Part shown: piece by piece, positions 49,930 to 58,945 of the stretch
Layout of the letters: every line of letters starts with the position of its first letter
Position numbering within the stretch: the stretch's first letter is position 1
Translations under genes and position numbers: made by a program
Assembly: GCF_010548375.1 (NCBI RefSeq)
Contig: NZ_JAAGLY010000023.1
Span: forward strand, 62,001-126,000
DNA from: Streptomyces sp. SID13726
GTDB taxonomy: Bacteria > Actinomycetota > Actinomycetes > Streptomycetales > Streptomycetaceae
Direction: 5' to 3'
DNA: 64,000 nt
The notes under the pieces: model-generated
What the model saw: the letters and a program-made list of their open reading frames with translations, nothing else
Told to the model about the DNA's origin: nothing
Databases searched by the model: none

Positions 49930-51297
49930 ATGGAACGCACGAAACCAGAGGAAACGGGACCTTCTGACGTAGAGCAGCATGCCCGTACGACCGGGGCGGC
50001 GAACCGTGCCGTCCCCGCTTCGGCCGTACGCGCGATGACGACCTTCAGCGAGGCGGACCTGGAGAAACAGCGCGGTGTCCGCCGTATGAAACTCACCGCG
50101 ACCGGGCTGCTGCTCTTCGTGGCGCTGGTGTACGTGCTGGCGAAGTGGGCCTCCCACGAGGGTGCGGGGGCCTGGGCCGGCTATGTGGCGGCGGCCGCCG
50201 AGGCCGGCATGGTCGGTGCCATGGCCGACTGGTTCGCGGTCACCGCCCTCTTCCGGCACCCGCTCGGCCTGCCCATCCCGCACACCGCGATCATCCCCAC
50301 CAAGAAGGACCAGCTGGGGGTGTCCCTGGGAGAGTTCGTCGGCGAGAACTTCCTCTCCGAGGACGTCGTACGGCAGCGGCTGCGTGCCGTGGGGATCGGG
50401 AGCCGGCTCGGGGCCTGGCTGGCCGAGCCCGAGCACGCCGACCGGGTGACCGCCGAGCTGTCGGCCGCGCTCCGGGGCGCCCTGACCGTGCTGCGGGACT
50501 CCGACGTCCAGGCCGTGGTCGGCGAGGCGATCACCCGGCGGGCCGACGCCCAGGAGATCGCGCCCGGCATCGGGAAGATGCTGGAGAAGGTCGTCGGCGA
50601 CGGCGGCCACCGCAGGGTCGTGGACCTGGTGGTCGCGCGGGCCCACGACTGGCTGGTGCTCCACGACGCGCAGGTCATGGACGCGGTGCAGGGCGGCGCG
50701 CCCGGCTGGACCCCGCGTTTCGTCGACAAGAAGGTCGGCGAACGGGTCTACAAGGAGCTGCTGCGCTTCGTCACCGAGATGCGGGACATGCCCTCGCACC
50801 CGGCGCGCGGGGCCCTGGACCGGTTCCTGACGGACTTCGCCTCCGACCTCCAGTCCGACACGGACACGCGTGCGCGTGTCGAGCGGCTGAAGGGCGAGGT
50901 GCTGGGGCGCGGCGAGGTCCAGGACCTGATCGCGTCCGCCTGGACCGCCGTACGGTCGATGATCGTCTCCGCCGCCGAGGACGAGCGCAGCGAGCTACGG
51001 CTGCGGGTGCGGGCCTCGCTGCTGTCGCTGGGGGCGCGGATGGCCGCCGATCCCAAGGTGCAGGCCAAGGTCGACGGCTGGGTGCAGGGGGCCGCCGTGT
51101 ACGTCGTCACGACCTACCGGGGCGAGATCACCTCCCTGATCACGGACACCGTGGCCGGGTGGGACGCCGAGCACACCACGAAGAAGATCGAGGCGCACAT
51201 CGGGCGTGATCTGCAGTTCATCCGGATCAACGGCACGGTGGTGGGGTCGTTGGTGGGGTTGTTGATCTACACGGTGTCGCGGGTGGTGGGTGCGTGA
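49930..51297 (+). CDS. DUF445 membrane protein
   Basis: A 455-residue protein of the DUF445 (YheB-like) family. A hydrophobic segment near residue 55 (LLLFVALVYVLAKW) precedes the AAEAGMVGAMADWFAVTALF core, and a C-terminal hydrophobic segment (GTVVGSLVGLLIYTVSRVV) ends it. Long helical middle region. Function unknown; the family is linked to cell envelope work in some bacteria. ATG 49930 is chosen over GTG 49921. Confidence 0.82.
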   Translation: MERTKPEETGPSDVEQHARTTGAANRAVPASAVRAMTTFSEADLEKQRGVRRMKLTATGLLLFVALVYVLAKWASHEGAGAWAGYVAAAAEAGMVGAMADWFAVTALFRHPLGLPIPHTAIIPTKKDQLGVSLGEFVGENFLSEDVVRQRLRAVGIGSRLGAWLAEPEHADRVTAELSAALRGALTVLRDSDVQAVVGEAITRRADAQEIAPGIGKMLEKVVGDGGHRRVVDLVVARAHDWLVLHDAQVMDAVQGGAPGWTPRFVDKKVGERVYKELLRFVTEMRDMPSHPARGALDRFLTDFASDLQSDTDTRARVERLKGEVLGRGEVQDLIASAWTAVRSMIVSAAEDERSELRLRVRASLLSLGARMAADPKVQAKVDGWVQGAAVYVVTTYRGEITSLITDTVAGWDAEHTTKKIEAHIGRDLQFIRINGTVVGSLVGLLIYTVSRVVGA

Positions 51298-51370
51298 CGG
51301 TGTCGCGGGTGGTGGGTGCGTAGAGCGGCTGGTCGGGAGCGGTGGGTGCGTAGAGCGGCTGGTCGGGGGC
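51275..51370. repeat. tandem short repeats after DUF445
   Basis: Two copies of about 24 bp (CGGTGTCGCGGGTGGTGGGT, ending GCGT) and two of about 32 bp (beginning GCGGTGGGTGCGTAGAGCGG) lie across the DUF445 stop codon and the gap to the MFS gene. No function is apparent. Confidence 0.65.
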
Positions 51371-51421
51371 ACTCGGGTCGGGTTCGCTCGATGGCGAGCT
51401 CGATGACGAGGGAGCCCTTCC

Positions 51422-52879
51422 GTGACCACCGCCCAGGCCGGCAGCGGCCGTACCGTGACGACGAACATCCCCGCCCGGCTCGACCGGCTGCCCTGGTCCC
51501 GCTGGCACTGGACGATCGTCATCGGGCTCGGCACCGTGTGGATCCTCGACGGCCTGGAGGTCACGGTCGTCGGCAACATCGCGAGCCGGCTGTCGGAGCC
51601 GGGGAGCGGTCTCGCCATCTCCTCCGGGCAGATCACCGGTGTCGCCGCGGCGCTGTACGTGGCGGGCGCGTGTATCGGCGCGCTGTTCTGGGGGCGGCTG
51701 ACGGACCAGTGGGGCCGCAAGAAGCTGTTCATGATCACGCTGGCGGTGTATCTCGCGGCCACGGCGCTGACGGCGGTGTCTTTCGACTCCTGGTGGTTCT
51801 TCCTGTTTCGCTTCCTGACCGGGTTCGGGATCGGCGGGGAGTACGCGGCGATCAACTCCGCGATCGACGAGCTGATCCCGGCGCAGTACCGGGGGCGGGT
51901 GGATCTGATGATCAACGGGAGTTTCTGGCTGGGGGCGGTGGGTGGTTCCCTGCTGTCGATTCTCGCGCTGAACACGGAGTTCTTCCCGAAGGACGTGGGG
52001 TGGCGGCTGACGTTCGCGCTGGGGGCCGTGCTGGCGTTCGTGATCCTTCTCGTACGGCGGCATGTGCCCGAGAGTCCGCGGTGGCTGCTGATCCACGGGC
52101 GGGACGAGGAGGCGGAGCGGATCGTCACCTCGATCGAGGAGCGGGTGGTGGAGGGGCGCGGTGGTGAGCCCCTGCCCGCGGCCGAGGGGGAGCTCACGAT
52201 CCATCAGCGGCGGGGTGTGTCGTTCCTGGAGATCGCGCGGACGGTGTTCTCGGACTACCGGCGGCGGTCGGTGCTGGGGTTCTCCCTCTTCATCGGGCAG
52301 GCGTTCCTGTACAACGCGATCACGTTCGGGTTCGGGGCGATCCTCACGACGTTCTTCGACGTGCCGACGGGGGACACGGGGTACTACTTCGCCGTCATCG
52401 CGGTCGGCAACTTCTGTGGGCCGCTGTTGCTGGGGAAGCTGTTCGACACGGTGGGGCGGCGGGTGATGATCTCGTCCACGTATCTGCTCTCGGGGCTGCT
52501 GCTGTTCGTGACGGCGTGGTTGTTCGGGCGGGGGTCGTTGGACGCGACGACGCTGACGGGGTGCTGGTGTGTCGTGCTGTTCTTCGCTTCCGCGGGGGCG
52601 TCGAGTGCGTATCTCACGGTGTCCGAGGTGTTTCCGATGGAGACCCGGGCCATGTCGATCGCGTTCTTCTATGCGCTGGGGACTGCTGCGGGGGGTATCA
52701 GTGGGCCGCTGTTGTTCGCTGATCTGACGAGTACGGGGGTTGTGGGGGATACGGTGCTGGCGTTTCAGATCGGGGCGGGGTTGATGTGTGCGGCGGGGGT
52801 GGTGGCGGCGGGGTTGGCTGTTCGGGCGGAGCGGCGGTCGTTGGAGGATGTGGCTACGCCGTTGACTGCGGTGGGGTGA
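51422..52879 (+). CDS. MFS transporter, sugar-porter/organic-acid type
   Basis: A 485-residue 12-segment transporter. The N-terminal half carries GLGTVWILDGLEVTVVGNIA and GRLTDQWGRKKLF (motif A); the middle loop has RGRVDLMINGSFWLG and PESPRWLLI, as in sugar porters and metabolite:H+ symporters. GTG 51422 has GAGGGAG upstream. It lies 124 bp after DUF445. Uptake of a sugar or aromatic acid is likely; substrate unknown. Confidence 0.86.
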   Translation: MTTAQAGSGRTVTTNIPARLDRLPWSRWHWTIVIGLGTVWILDGLEVTVVGNIASRLSEPGSGLAISSGQITGVAAALYVAGACIGALFWGRLTDQWGRKKLFMITLAVYLAATALTAVSFDSWWFFLFRFLTGFGIGGEYAAINSAIDELIPAQYRGRVDLMINGSFWLGAVGGSLLSILALNTEFFPKDVGWRLTFALGAVLAFVILLVRRHVPESPRWLLIHGRDEEAERIVTSIEERVVEGRGGEPLPAAEGELTIHQRRGVSFLEIARTVFSDYRRRSVLGFSLFIGQAFLYNAITFGFGAILTTFFDVPTGDTGYYFAVIAVGNFCGPLLLGKLFDTVGRRVMISSTYLLSGLLLFVTAWLFGRGSLDATTLTGCWCVVLFFASAGASSAYLTVSEVFPMETRAMSIAFFYALGTAAGGISGPLLFADLTSTGVVGDTVLAFQIGAGLMCAAGVVAAGLAVRAERRSLEDVATPLTAVG

Positions 52880-52937
52880 CGGTTGGGTGTGGGCGTGTGC
52901 GGGTGTCGGCTGCGGGTTCGGTGGGGGCGGGCGTTTT

Positions 52938-52957
52938 GCGCAGTTCCCCGCGCCCCT
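52938..52957. repeat. dispersed GC-rich element, copy 3 (inverted)
   Basis: GCGCAGTTCCCCGCGCCCCT is the exact complement of the core at 53191 and 53309. Confidence 0.8.
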
Positions 52958-53168
52958 GGATGCCTGCGGCAGCCTGTTTCGCCCCGGTGGGGGCGTGTGT
53001 AGCGCGTTCGGTCCGGTGGTGGGGTCGGGGCCGGGGTGGGGGGTATCCGTCCTCGGTCCGGCGGTGGCTGTCGTTTGATTGGTACGGGGTGATGGACGCC
53101 GGCCGCTGCGGGCGGACACCCCCCACCCCGTCCCCTGCGCGCCGTACGCGGCCAACGGTCCATTGGGG

Positions 53169-53262
53169 TGCGGGCCGACTGCAACTCCCTAGGGGCGCGG
53201 GGAACTGCGCGACCAGCCACGACGGACCTGTACTCGCCAGACAACAGAACCCGGCACCCCAA
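53169..53262. repeat. 94-bp direct repeat, first copy, with element core
   Basis: Contains AGGGGCGCGGGGAACTGCGC at 53191-53210 followed by GACCAGCCACGACGGACC. It is about 88 percent identical by eye to the copy 118 bp downstream. Confidence 0.8.
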
Positions 53263-53286
53263 TAGGCGCCCAACGTGCCCTCACAA

Positions 53287-53380
53287 CGCAGGCCGGCTGC
53301 AGCTCCCCAGGGGCGCGGGGAACTGCGCGACCAGCCACGACGGACCCGCACCCGCCAGACAACCGAACCTGGCACCCCCT
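53287..53380. repeat. 94-bp direct repeat, second copy, with element core
   Basis: Contains the identical 20-mer core at 53309-53328 and GACCAGCCACGACGGACC next to it. It ends at the stop of the lyase-like gene. Confidence 0.8.
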
Positions 53381-54768
53381 ACCGCCGCCTCCGCAACATC
53401 AGCACCCCACCCGCAACCGCCCCGATCCCCACAGCCGCAGACCACCCCACAAGGTCGTTCGACCCCGTCGCGGCAAGATCCGGGCCCGAAGAACCCTTAG
53501 CAGCCGCACCTCCACTGGCCGTAGGCCGAGGAGTCGACCCCGTCGACGCACCCCGCTCCCGCGTGAACGCCAGCGTGCCGAAGCCCAGTTGGTCGTAGCC
53601 GCCGCTGTTGGGGCCGTAGTCCCCGCCGCCCCCCTCCGGCGAGGACTTCGCGGTGATCTGGGTGAGGTAGGGGGCCGAGAGGGACCGGCGTTTGGTGTAG
53701 TGGTTGGTGATCATGGCCCAGATGGGGCGGGTCATGGTGGGGTCGACGCCGGCGGCCGCGGTGGCGGACTCGGAGCCGGACCAGCCGCCGATCGCACCCT
53801 TGCGGCGGGTGTTCGCGGTGTAGGAGACCTGCCCACCCATGCTCCACTTCGCTACGTACTGGGCGCCCTTGAGGAACCGGCTGTCGTCATGGCCGTACAG
53901 GTCGTACCCCTGGTTCCACGCCATCTCGCAGAACGTGCCCATGAGGCCGACCCCGAGCAGTGCGTGCCCCTGGTCCCGGCCGGCCTCCAGCCATTCGGCG
54001 AGGCCGTTGTCGAGGACGACGGGGATCGCGTTGCGGAGGGAGCCGAGGCCCTCGCCGTGCTTGAAGTAGTCGATGGCTCGGGCGACTTGGGACTTGTCGT
54101 CGACGAAGATGCCGGTGGCGAGGACGCAGGCCATGGCCGTGAGGTCCCAGTTGGTCCAGTAGTTGGTGACGACGGCACCGTTGTGGCGGACCAGGAAGTC
54201 GTCGCTGAGGGGGGGCGAAGACCTTGGTGAGGAGTTCCTGGGCGCGGGCGAGGTCGAAGTCCGGGTGGTCTCGGACGAGTTCGGCGGCGTTGGCGTACTG
54301 GTAGCCGTAGAGACCGGCGGCGAGGAAGCGGTCCGCGCTGCCGGCCAGCGAAGTCAGCTTCGCCGACCAGGCGTTGAGGATCGCGACTGCGGTGTCGGCG
54401 TGCGCGCCCTCGCCGCTGACGTGGAAGCGGAGGGCGTTCTGGTACGCGGCGTGGATGTCGTTGTAGAGGATCGCGTAGTTCTGGGGGCTGCCCGATCCCC
54501 GGTACACCGTGGTCTGCGGATTCGCCGTCCAGCCGCTCTGCGCATGGCGGTTGGCGGTCAGCCTGGCGAAGCCGGCCGTGTAGGGCGCGGCGCCCGCCTT
54601 CACCTTCGCGGCCATCCGCGCGAGGTCGGCCGTGGTGTGCAGCAGACCCGGGTGCGCGAACGCGGAGTCGGCGACGGCGGTGGCGGGCAGGGCTGCGGCC
54701 GTGGTCGCCGCGGCACCGGCGGCTCCCGCCGCCTTGAGCATGCTGCGGCGGCTGATCTGTGAAGTCAC
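53379..54768 (-). pseudogene. frameshifted Tat-exported, LAXTG-anchored lyase-like protein
   Basis: Two overlapping frames form one gene. The upstream part (54768 to about 54215) starts with the Tat motif SRRSMLK and an Ala-rich signal, then an alginate-lyase/heparinase-type alpha-helical domain (YAILYNDIHAAYQNALRFHV). Frame then breaks at a run of seven G on the plus strand (54209-54215); removing one base restores reading into LSDDFLVRHN and the rest of the domain. The C-terminus has LAATG, a hydrophobic helix and RRRR, as in class E sortase substrates. It is either a sequencing error in the homopolymer, a pseudogene, or a phase-variable surface protein. Confidence 0.8.
54209..54215. other. 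seven-G run at the frameshift
   Basis: Removal of one G joins the two frames of the lyase-like gene. Homopolymers of this length are prone to sequencing and replication errors. Confidence 0.85.
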
Positions 54769-54838
54769 GTAGGTCGTTCCTCGCGTGCCGGTGGCTGGGG
54801 ACGCTCAGGAGACGCGAGGGTGAGACCGTCGATAACAG

Positions 54839-54890
54839 AAAAGGGATCAGGCAAAGGGATCAGGCAGAAGGAACAGGTAAAGGAACACGC
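54839..54890. repeat. A-rich 13-bp tandem repeats
   Basis: Four degenerate 13-bp units: two of AAAGGGATCAGGC followed by AGAAGGAACAGGT and AAAGGAACACGCT. This is strongly A-rich against the local background and lies 14 bp upstream of the VOC gene, where the units offer several Shine-Dalgarno-like sequences. Confidence 0.75.
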
Positions 54891-54904
54891 TAGGAGCCGT
54901 ACCC

Positions 54905-55273
54905 ATGAGCATCCGCAGGATCATGCCCGACATCCACGTCTCGTCCGGGGAGGCCCTGGCGGCCAACCGCGGCTTCTACGGCCTTCTCGGCTTCGAGGAG
55001 GTCATGGACATGGGGTGGGTTGTGACGCTGGCGTCGCCCGCCAATCCGACCGCCCAGATCAGCTTTCTCACCGAGGAGCGCACCGCGCCCGTCGTCCCCG
55101 ACCTCAGCGTGGAGGTCGAGGACGTCGACGCCGTGTATGCGCGGGTCGTGGCGTCGGGCGCGGAGGTCGTACGGGAGCTTCGGGACGAGGAGTGGGGCGT
55201 ACGGCGCTTCTTCGTCCGGGACCCGAACGGCCGGGTGGTGAACGTCCTCACCCACCGGGCCGGAGGGGCGTAG
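54905..55273 (+). CDS. VOC-superfamily (glyoxalase/bleomycin-resistance fold) protein
   Basis: A 122-residue single-domain VOC protein with MPDIHVSSGEALAANRGFYG at the start and RRFFVRDPNGRVVNVLTH at the end. Members include antibiotic-binding and dioxygenase proteins; metal ligands are weak here (His in DIHVS, Asp/Asn near DPNG). No substrate can be assigned. Confidence 0.82.
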   Translation: MSIRRIMPDIHVSSGEALAANRGFYGLLGFEEVMDMGWVVTLASPANPTAQISFLTEERTAPVVPDLSVEVEDVDAVYARVVASGAEVVRELRDEEWGVRRFFVRDPNGRVVNVLTHRAGGA

Positions 55274-55279
55274 CGGCTC

Positions 55280-55582
55280 TCAGGCGTTGCGGTCCGCCAC
55301 CGCCCAGGAGGCCAGCGCCACCGCGCCCGCGACTCCGAACACCGCGGGCCAGGCGCCGACCTTCTTGGCCAGCGGGTGGGAGCCGGCGAACGCGGCGACA
55401 TACGTGGCCGTCAGCGCCCTGGCCGCCTTCCCGCCGGCCCGCTCCCGCCACTGCCGCGCGGCTGCGGCCCCGGCGACGGCCAGGACCGCCCCGCCCAGCG
55501 GCCGCTTCTTCGTCCAGCGGGCCACGCCGTACCCGCCGACGAGCCCGACAGTCGCGATCGCCGCACTGGGAACCTTCGCCAT
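55280..55582 (-). CDS. small membrane protein of unknown function
   Basis: A 100-residue protein with hydrophobic segments near the N-terminus (IATVGLVGGYGV), middle and C-terminus (VFGVAGAVALASWAV), separated by basic loops. The second ATG (55582) is chosen because AGGAG lies six bases upstream. Converges with the VOC gene by 6 bp. Confidence 0.6.
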   Translation of the reverse strand: MAKVPSAAIATVGLVGGYGVARWTKKRPLGGAVLAVAGAAAARQWRERAGGKAARALTATYVAAFAGSHPLAKKVGAWPAVFGVAGAVALASWAVADRNA

Positions 55583-55675
55583 GTCCATCTCCTGCTGCTT
55601 TGGGTGATGTGCGCCCCCGAGATCTCCGAGGCTAACGCCGTCGTCGGCCGCGTTCGGAACCTGAGTCGAGGGCTG

Positions 55676-56140
55676 TCAAGTCCGCTCGCGCCGGGCCCGC
55701 AGTTCCGTCACGTACCCCGAGGAGACGGCGCAGCCCGCGGCGGCGAGGGCGAGGCCCACGGCGACGGGGGTGATGTACGCGGGGACGTCGTCGGTCGGGT
55801 AGCTGTCGCCGTCGTTCGTCTCGCAGACGAAGTCGAGGGGGATGAAGCTCACCGAGTAGTCGGTGACGTGGGCGGCCCGCTCGTCCGAGCGGCACGGCAG
55901 GATCGGCGACGAGTTCGCCCCGCCGTCCTCCGCGTCGAGGACCGCGCCGCCGACGTGCAGCAGGCCCCACGCGTACACGGCGGCCGCCACCGCTCCCGCG
56001 AGGGCCGCGACCCCGCGGAGCCCGGAGGGGAGGTCGCCGAGCCGGGCGAAGCAGTCGGCGGTGCGCCCGGCGCCGTAGCCGAGGAGCCCGCAGCCGGTGA
56101 CCACGAGCACCAGGATGAGCAACGGAATCAGCAAGAACAT
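55676..56140 (-). CDS. membrane protein of unknown function
   Basis: A 154-residue protein with three or four hydrophobic segments (FLLIPLLILVLVVTGCGLL at the start, VAALAGAVAAAVYAW and VAVGLALAAAGCAVSSGY) and a Cys-containing extracellular loop (SPILPCRSDERA, FVCETNDGDSYP). No known domain. It sits between two small genes. Confidence 0.65.
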   Translation of the reverse strand: MFLLIPLLILVLVVTGCGLLGYGAGRTADCFARLGDLPSGLRGVAALAGAVAAAVYAWGLLHVGGAVLDAEDGGANSSPILPCRSDERAAHVTDYSVSFIPLDFVCETNDGDSYPTDDVPAYITPVAVGLALAAAGCAVSSGYVTELRARRERT

Positions 56141-56229
56141 CCAGACCCCCTGTTCGAATGTCGTGGTCAGCGTAATCGGACGGTGTCGAGGAGGATGTCG
56201 GTGACCGACCGAGAGGGGAGAGTGTCCGG

Positions 56230-57012
56230 TTGACCCACCTCGTCACCGGTGACGGCACCCGCCTCGCCTACCGCGACCACCCCGGCCCCGGGCCAACCGT
56301 GCTGCTCCTGCACGGACTTGCGGGCCATCTCGGCGAATGGGACCACCTCGCCGGGCGGTTGGCGGCGTCCGGGTGCCGGGTGGTGTCGTACGACGCCCGG
56401 GGGCACGGCGGGAGCACCCGGCGGCCGGTGTCGGTGAGCCGGGCCGCCCATGTCGCGGACGCCGTGGCCGTGTTGCGGGAGCTGGATCTCGCCCCGGCGG
56501 TCGTCATCGGGCAGTCCCTCGGCGGTCATACGGCGATGCTGCTGGCGGCGGAACACCCCCAACTGGTCCGTGCCCTGGTCCTGGTGGAGGCGGGGCCCGC
56601 GGGCCGGGAGGCGGAACTGCCGGGCACCATCGCGGCCTGGCTGGACAGGTGGCCGGTGCCGTTCGCGTCGCTCGCGGAGGCGACGGCCTTTCTCGGGCAC
56701 GAGGCGTGGGCGCGGGGGCTGGAGGAACGGGCGGACGGGCGGTGGCCCCGCTTCGACCGCGACACGCTGGTCGGGACGGCGGCGGAACTGGCCCTGGACG
56801 GCTACTGGCCGCAGTGGTCGCGGGTGCGCTGTCCGACACTCCTGGTGCGGGGCGCGTCCGGCACCAGGCGGGACGCCGAGGCCGACGAGATGCGCGCCCG
56901 GCGCCCGGAGACCCGCGCGGTGGTGGTGCCGGGCGCCGCCCATGACGTACACCTGGACCAGCCGGAGCAACTGCACGTGGAGATCGAGAAGTTCCTGGGG
57001 GAGAGCGAGTGA
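56230..57012 (+). CDS. alpha/beta hydrolase
   Basis: A 260-residue alpha/beta-hydrolase. The oxyanion region HGLAGHLGEWD, nucleophile elbow GQSLGGH (Ser), and catalytic His in PGAAHDVHLDQPEQ are visible; the acid lies in the VRCPTLLVRGASG region. TTG 56230 is used because GAGGGGAGAG lies eight bases upstream and there is no other in-frame start. It overlaps the GNAT gene by 4 bp. Substrate unknown. Confidence 0.85.
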   Translation: MTHLVTGDGTRLAYRDHPGPGPTVLLLHGLAGHLGEWDHLAGRLAASGCRVVSYDARGHGGSTRRPVSVSRAAHVADAVAVLRELDLAPAVVIGQSLGGHTAMLLAAEHPQLVRALVLVEAGPAGREAELPGTIAAWLDRWPVPFASLAEATAFLGHEAWARGLEERADGRWPRFDRDTLVGTAAELALDGYWPQWSRVRCPTLLVRGASGTRRDAEADEMRARRPETRAVVVPGAAHDVHLDQPEQLHVEIEKFLGESE

Positions 57013-57584
57013 CGTACGTCTTCCTGGAGACCGCGCGGCTGCGGCTGCGGGCGTTCACCGAGGCCGACGTCGAGCGCCTCGTCGCGCTGGACGGCGACCC
57101 CGAGGTCATGCGCCATCTCACCGGCGGCGTCCCCACACCCCGCGAGACGATCCGCACCCGGACCCTGCCCCACCTCCTCCACGACCACCCCGGCCTCGGC
57201 ACCCGCGGCTTCTGGGCGGCCGAGGAGAAGTCCACCGGCACCTTCCTCGGCTGGTTCGAGTTCCGCCCCCTCGACGACGCGAGCCCGGCCGTCGTCGAAC
57301 TCGGCTACCGCCTCAACCGGCCCGCCTGGGGCCACGGTTACGCCACAGAGGGCTCCCGCGCCCTCATCGACAAGGGCTTCACCGACCTCGGCGTCCAACG
57401 GGTCACCGCCAACACCATGACCGTCAACCGGAGTTCACGCCGCGTGATGGAGAAGTGCGGGCTGCGCTTCCTGCGCAGCTTCCGCGGGGAGTGGCCGGAG
57501 CCGATCGAGGGGGCGGAGGAGGGGGAGGTGGAGTACGAACTCCTGCGCGCGGACTGGGTACTTCACCGAGGCGGTGCCTCATGA
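57009..57584 (+). CDS. GNAT acetyltransferase, RimJ/RimL type
   Basis: A 191-residue N-acetyltransferase with LETARLRLRAFTEADVERLV at the start, the acetyl-CoA segment YRLNRPAWGHGYATEGSRAL and VNRSSRRVMEKCGLR. GTG 57009 overlaps the hydrolase stop (GTGA) and its own stop overlaps the next start, so three genes are coupled. Acceptor unknown. Confidence 0.88.
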   Translation: MTYVFLETARLRLRAFTEADVERLVALDGDPEVMRHLTGGVPTPRETIRTRTLPHLLHDHPGLGTRGFWAAEEKSTGTFLGWFEFRPLDDASPAVVELGYRLNRPAWGHGYATEGSRALIDKGFTDLGVQRVTANTMTVNRSSRRVMEKCGLRFLRSFRGEWPEPIEGAEEGEVEYELLRADWVLHRGGAS

Positions 57585-58123
57585 CCGCGGCCCGCCCACT
57601 CCTCTACCTCGACGTCGACGGCCCCCTCAACCCGTATGCCGCCAAGCGCCAGCAGCGCCCCGAGGGCTACACCACCCTCCGCGTGAAGCCCGAGGGCTGG
57701 CTGGCCCAGCACCCCGGCGTCCCCCCGTCCCGGGTCCGGCCCCTCCGCGTCTGGCTCAACCCCGCGCACGGCCCCGCCCTCCTGCGGTTGGCCGACCGGT
57801 ACGACCTCCACTGGGCCACCACCTGGACCCACGAGGCCAACACCTACATCGCCCCCGTCCTCGGCCTCCCCGCCCTCCCCGTCGTCACCTGGCCCACCCT
57901 CCCCGCCGGCGGCCCCGAAGGCACCTTCTGGAAGACCCACCACCTCGTCACCCACGCCGCCGGCCGCCCCTTCGCCTGGCTCGACGACGAACTCGACCAC
58001 CGCGACCGGGCGTTCGTGGCCACCCATCACGCCGGCCCGGCTCTGCTGCATCGGGTCGATCCCCGACTGGGGCTGCGGGAAGGGGACTTCGAGACGGTGG
58101 CGGAGTTCGCGCTGGGGGTCTAG
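57581..58123 (+). CDS. HAD-like hydrolase domain protein
   Basis: A 180-residue protein with the HAD motif I LYLDVDGPLN, a motif II-like WATTWTHEAN and an acidic end WLDDELDHRD. Similar short HAD-fold proteins in actinobacteria are often called secreted or hypothetical. ATG 57581 overlaps the GNAT stop. Phosphatase activity is possible but not shown. Confidence 0.75.
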   Translation: MTAARPLLYLDVDGPLNPYAAKRQQRPEGYTTLRVKPEGWLAQHPGVPPSRVRPLRVWLNPAHGPALLRLADRYDLHWATTWTHEANTYIAPVLGLPALPVVTWPTLPAGGPEGTFWKTHHLVTHAAGRPFAWLDDELDHRDRAFVATHHAGPALLHRVDPRLGLREGDFETVAEFALGV

Positions 58124-58899
58124 GCCCACTCGTCCGGCGGCCCCGGCACCCGTCCGGACTCCCAGACGCGGTCGAACTCGGACCGGAAGTTCTCGTACCA
58201 CTCGCCGTCGCGGCCCGGGCGCAGGGTGAGGACGGCGTCGCCGGTGGCGGAGTTGTGGGAGTAGATGTCCACGTGGATGAGGCCGTCGGGGCGTTGGGGG
58301 TCGAGGAGGACCAGGCCGAAGGCGGGGACGAAGGGGAGGAAGCGGATCTCCAGGCGGTCCTGGGCGCCGGGGGTCTCCGCCAGCTCCCGGAGCAGGTCGA
58401 GGGACGAGCGCAGGCGGTTCTCGTAGACGCCGGGGCGGTCCGGCATCGTGCTGCGGCGGGCCGCCTCCGCCGGGGTGGAGCCGTGCGGGTCGATCAGGGC
58501 CGGCTTGACCGTCGCGCCGGCGGCCAGGCGGCTCCGGAGCTCGTCGATCAGGTTGCGCAGGGTCCGGCCCAGCGTCACCCCGACGATCCTGATGTCCTGC
58601 GCCCCGCGCACCTGTTGGAGGAGTTCGGGCTTGTCGTGCGCCAGGAAGTCCGCCGCGGAGACCTCACCGGCGGCCCGTGAACGCACCTGCTCCGACAGGT
58701 CCGTCAGCTGACGGCGGCTGCCCAGCAGGCTCCCCGCGAGCAGCGCCAGCGTGGCGAGGGTGGCCGCGGCCAGGGTCTTGTCGCCGACCAGGTCCAGGGC
58801 GCCGAGCACCGCCAGGGCCAGGGACAGCAGGGCCGTCGAGTAGATCTCCAGGTTCTCGCCGCGGGACAGGTCACGGCCCACTCGCCGCAGGAATCGCAT
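58120..58899 (-). CDS. two-helix membrane protein with unknown cytoplasmic domain
   Basis: A 259-residue protein. Two adjacent hydrophobic segments (about residues 20-65, TALLSLALAVLGALDLV and AATLATLALLAGSLLG) precede a ~190-residue soluble domain (IRIVGVTLGRTLRNLIDELR, FLPFVPAFGLVLLDP). ATG 58899 (MRFLRRVG) is chosen over an upstream start. It lies 47 bp after the SsgA-like gene on the same strand and may be co-expressed. The domain loosely recalls effector domains of antiphage TM-proteins, but I cannot support that. Confidence 0.65.
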   Translation of the reverse strand: MRFLRRVGRDLSRGENLEIYSTALLSLALAVLGALDLVGDKTLAAATLATLALLAGSLLGSRRQLTDLSEQVRSRAAGEVSAADFLAHDKPELLQQVRGAQDIRIVGVTLGRTLRNLIDELRSRLAAGATVKPALIDPHGSTPAEAARRSTMPDRPGVYENRLRSSLDLLRELAETPGAQDRLEIRFLPFVPAFGLVLLDPQRPDGLIHVDIYSHNSATGDAVLTLRPGRDGEWYENFRSEFDRVWESGRVPGPPDEWA

Positions 58900-58945
58900 G
58901 CGGGTCAGTGTGCGGTCGGGGTACGCCTCTGTCGAGATCGCCGGT

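Larger units (their letters stand above)
52880..53378. other. 499-bp intergenic region with dispersed repeats
   Basis: No convincing gene is present. The region holds copies 3, 4 and 5 of the GC-rich repeat (52938-52957 reversed, 53191 and 53309), the last two inside 94-bp direct repeats 118 bp apart. The sequence becomes unusually G- and T-rich at 52880-53080. It separates the MFS gene from the convergent frameshifted lyase gene, so terminators are expected here. Confidence 0.7.

Noticed and set aside
52880..53378. Insertion sequence or CRISPR in the repeat-rich gap
   Set aside because: There are no transposase frames, terminal inverted repeats or regular repeat-spacer arrays; only two long direct repeats and short elements are seen.
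58120..58899. Antiphage defence effector
   Set aside because: The two-helix plus soluble domain layout recalls some effectors, but no sensor partner or recognised domain is present, so I leave it unassigned.
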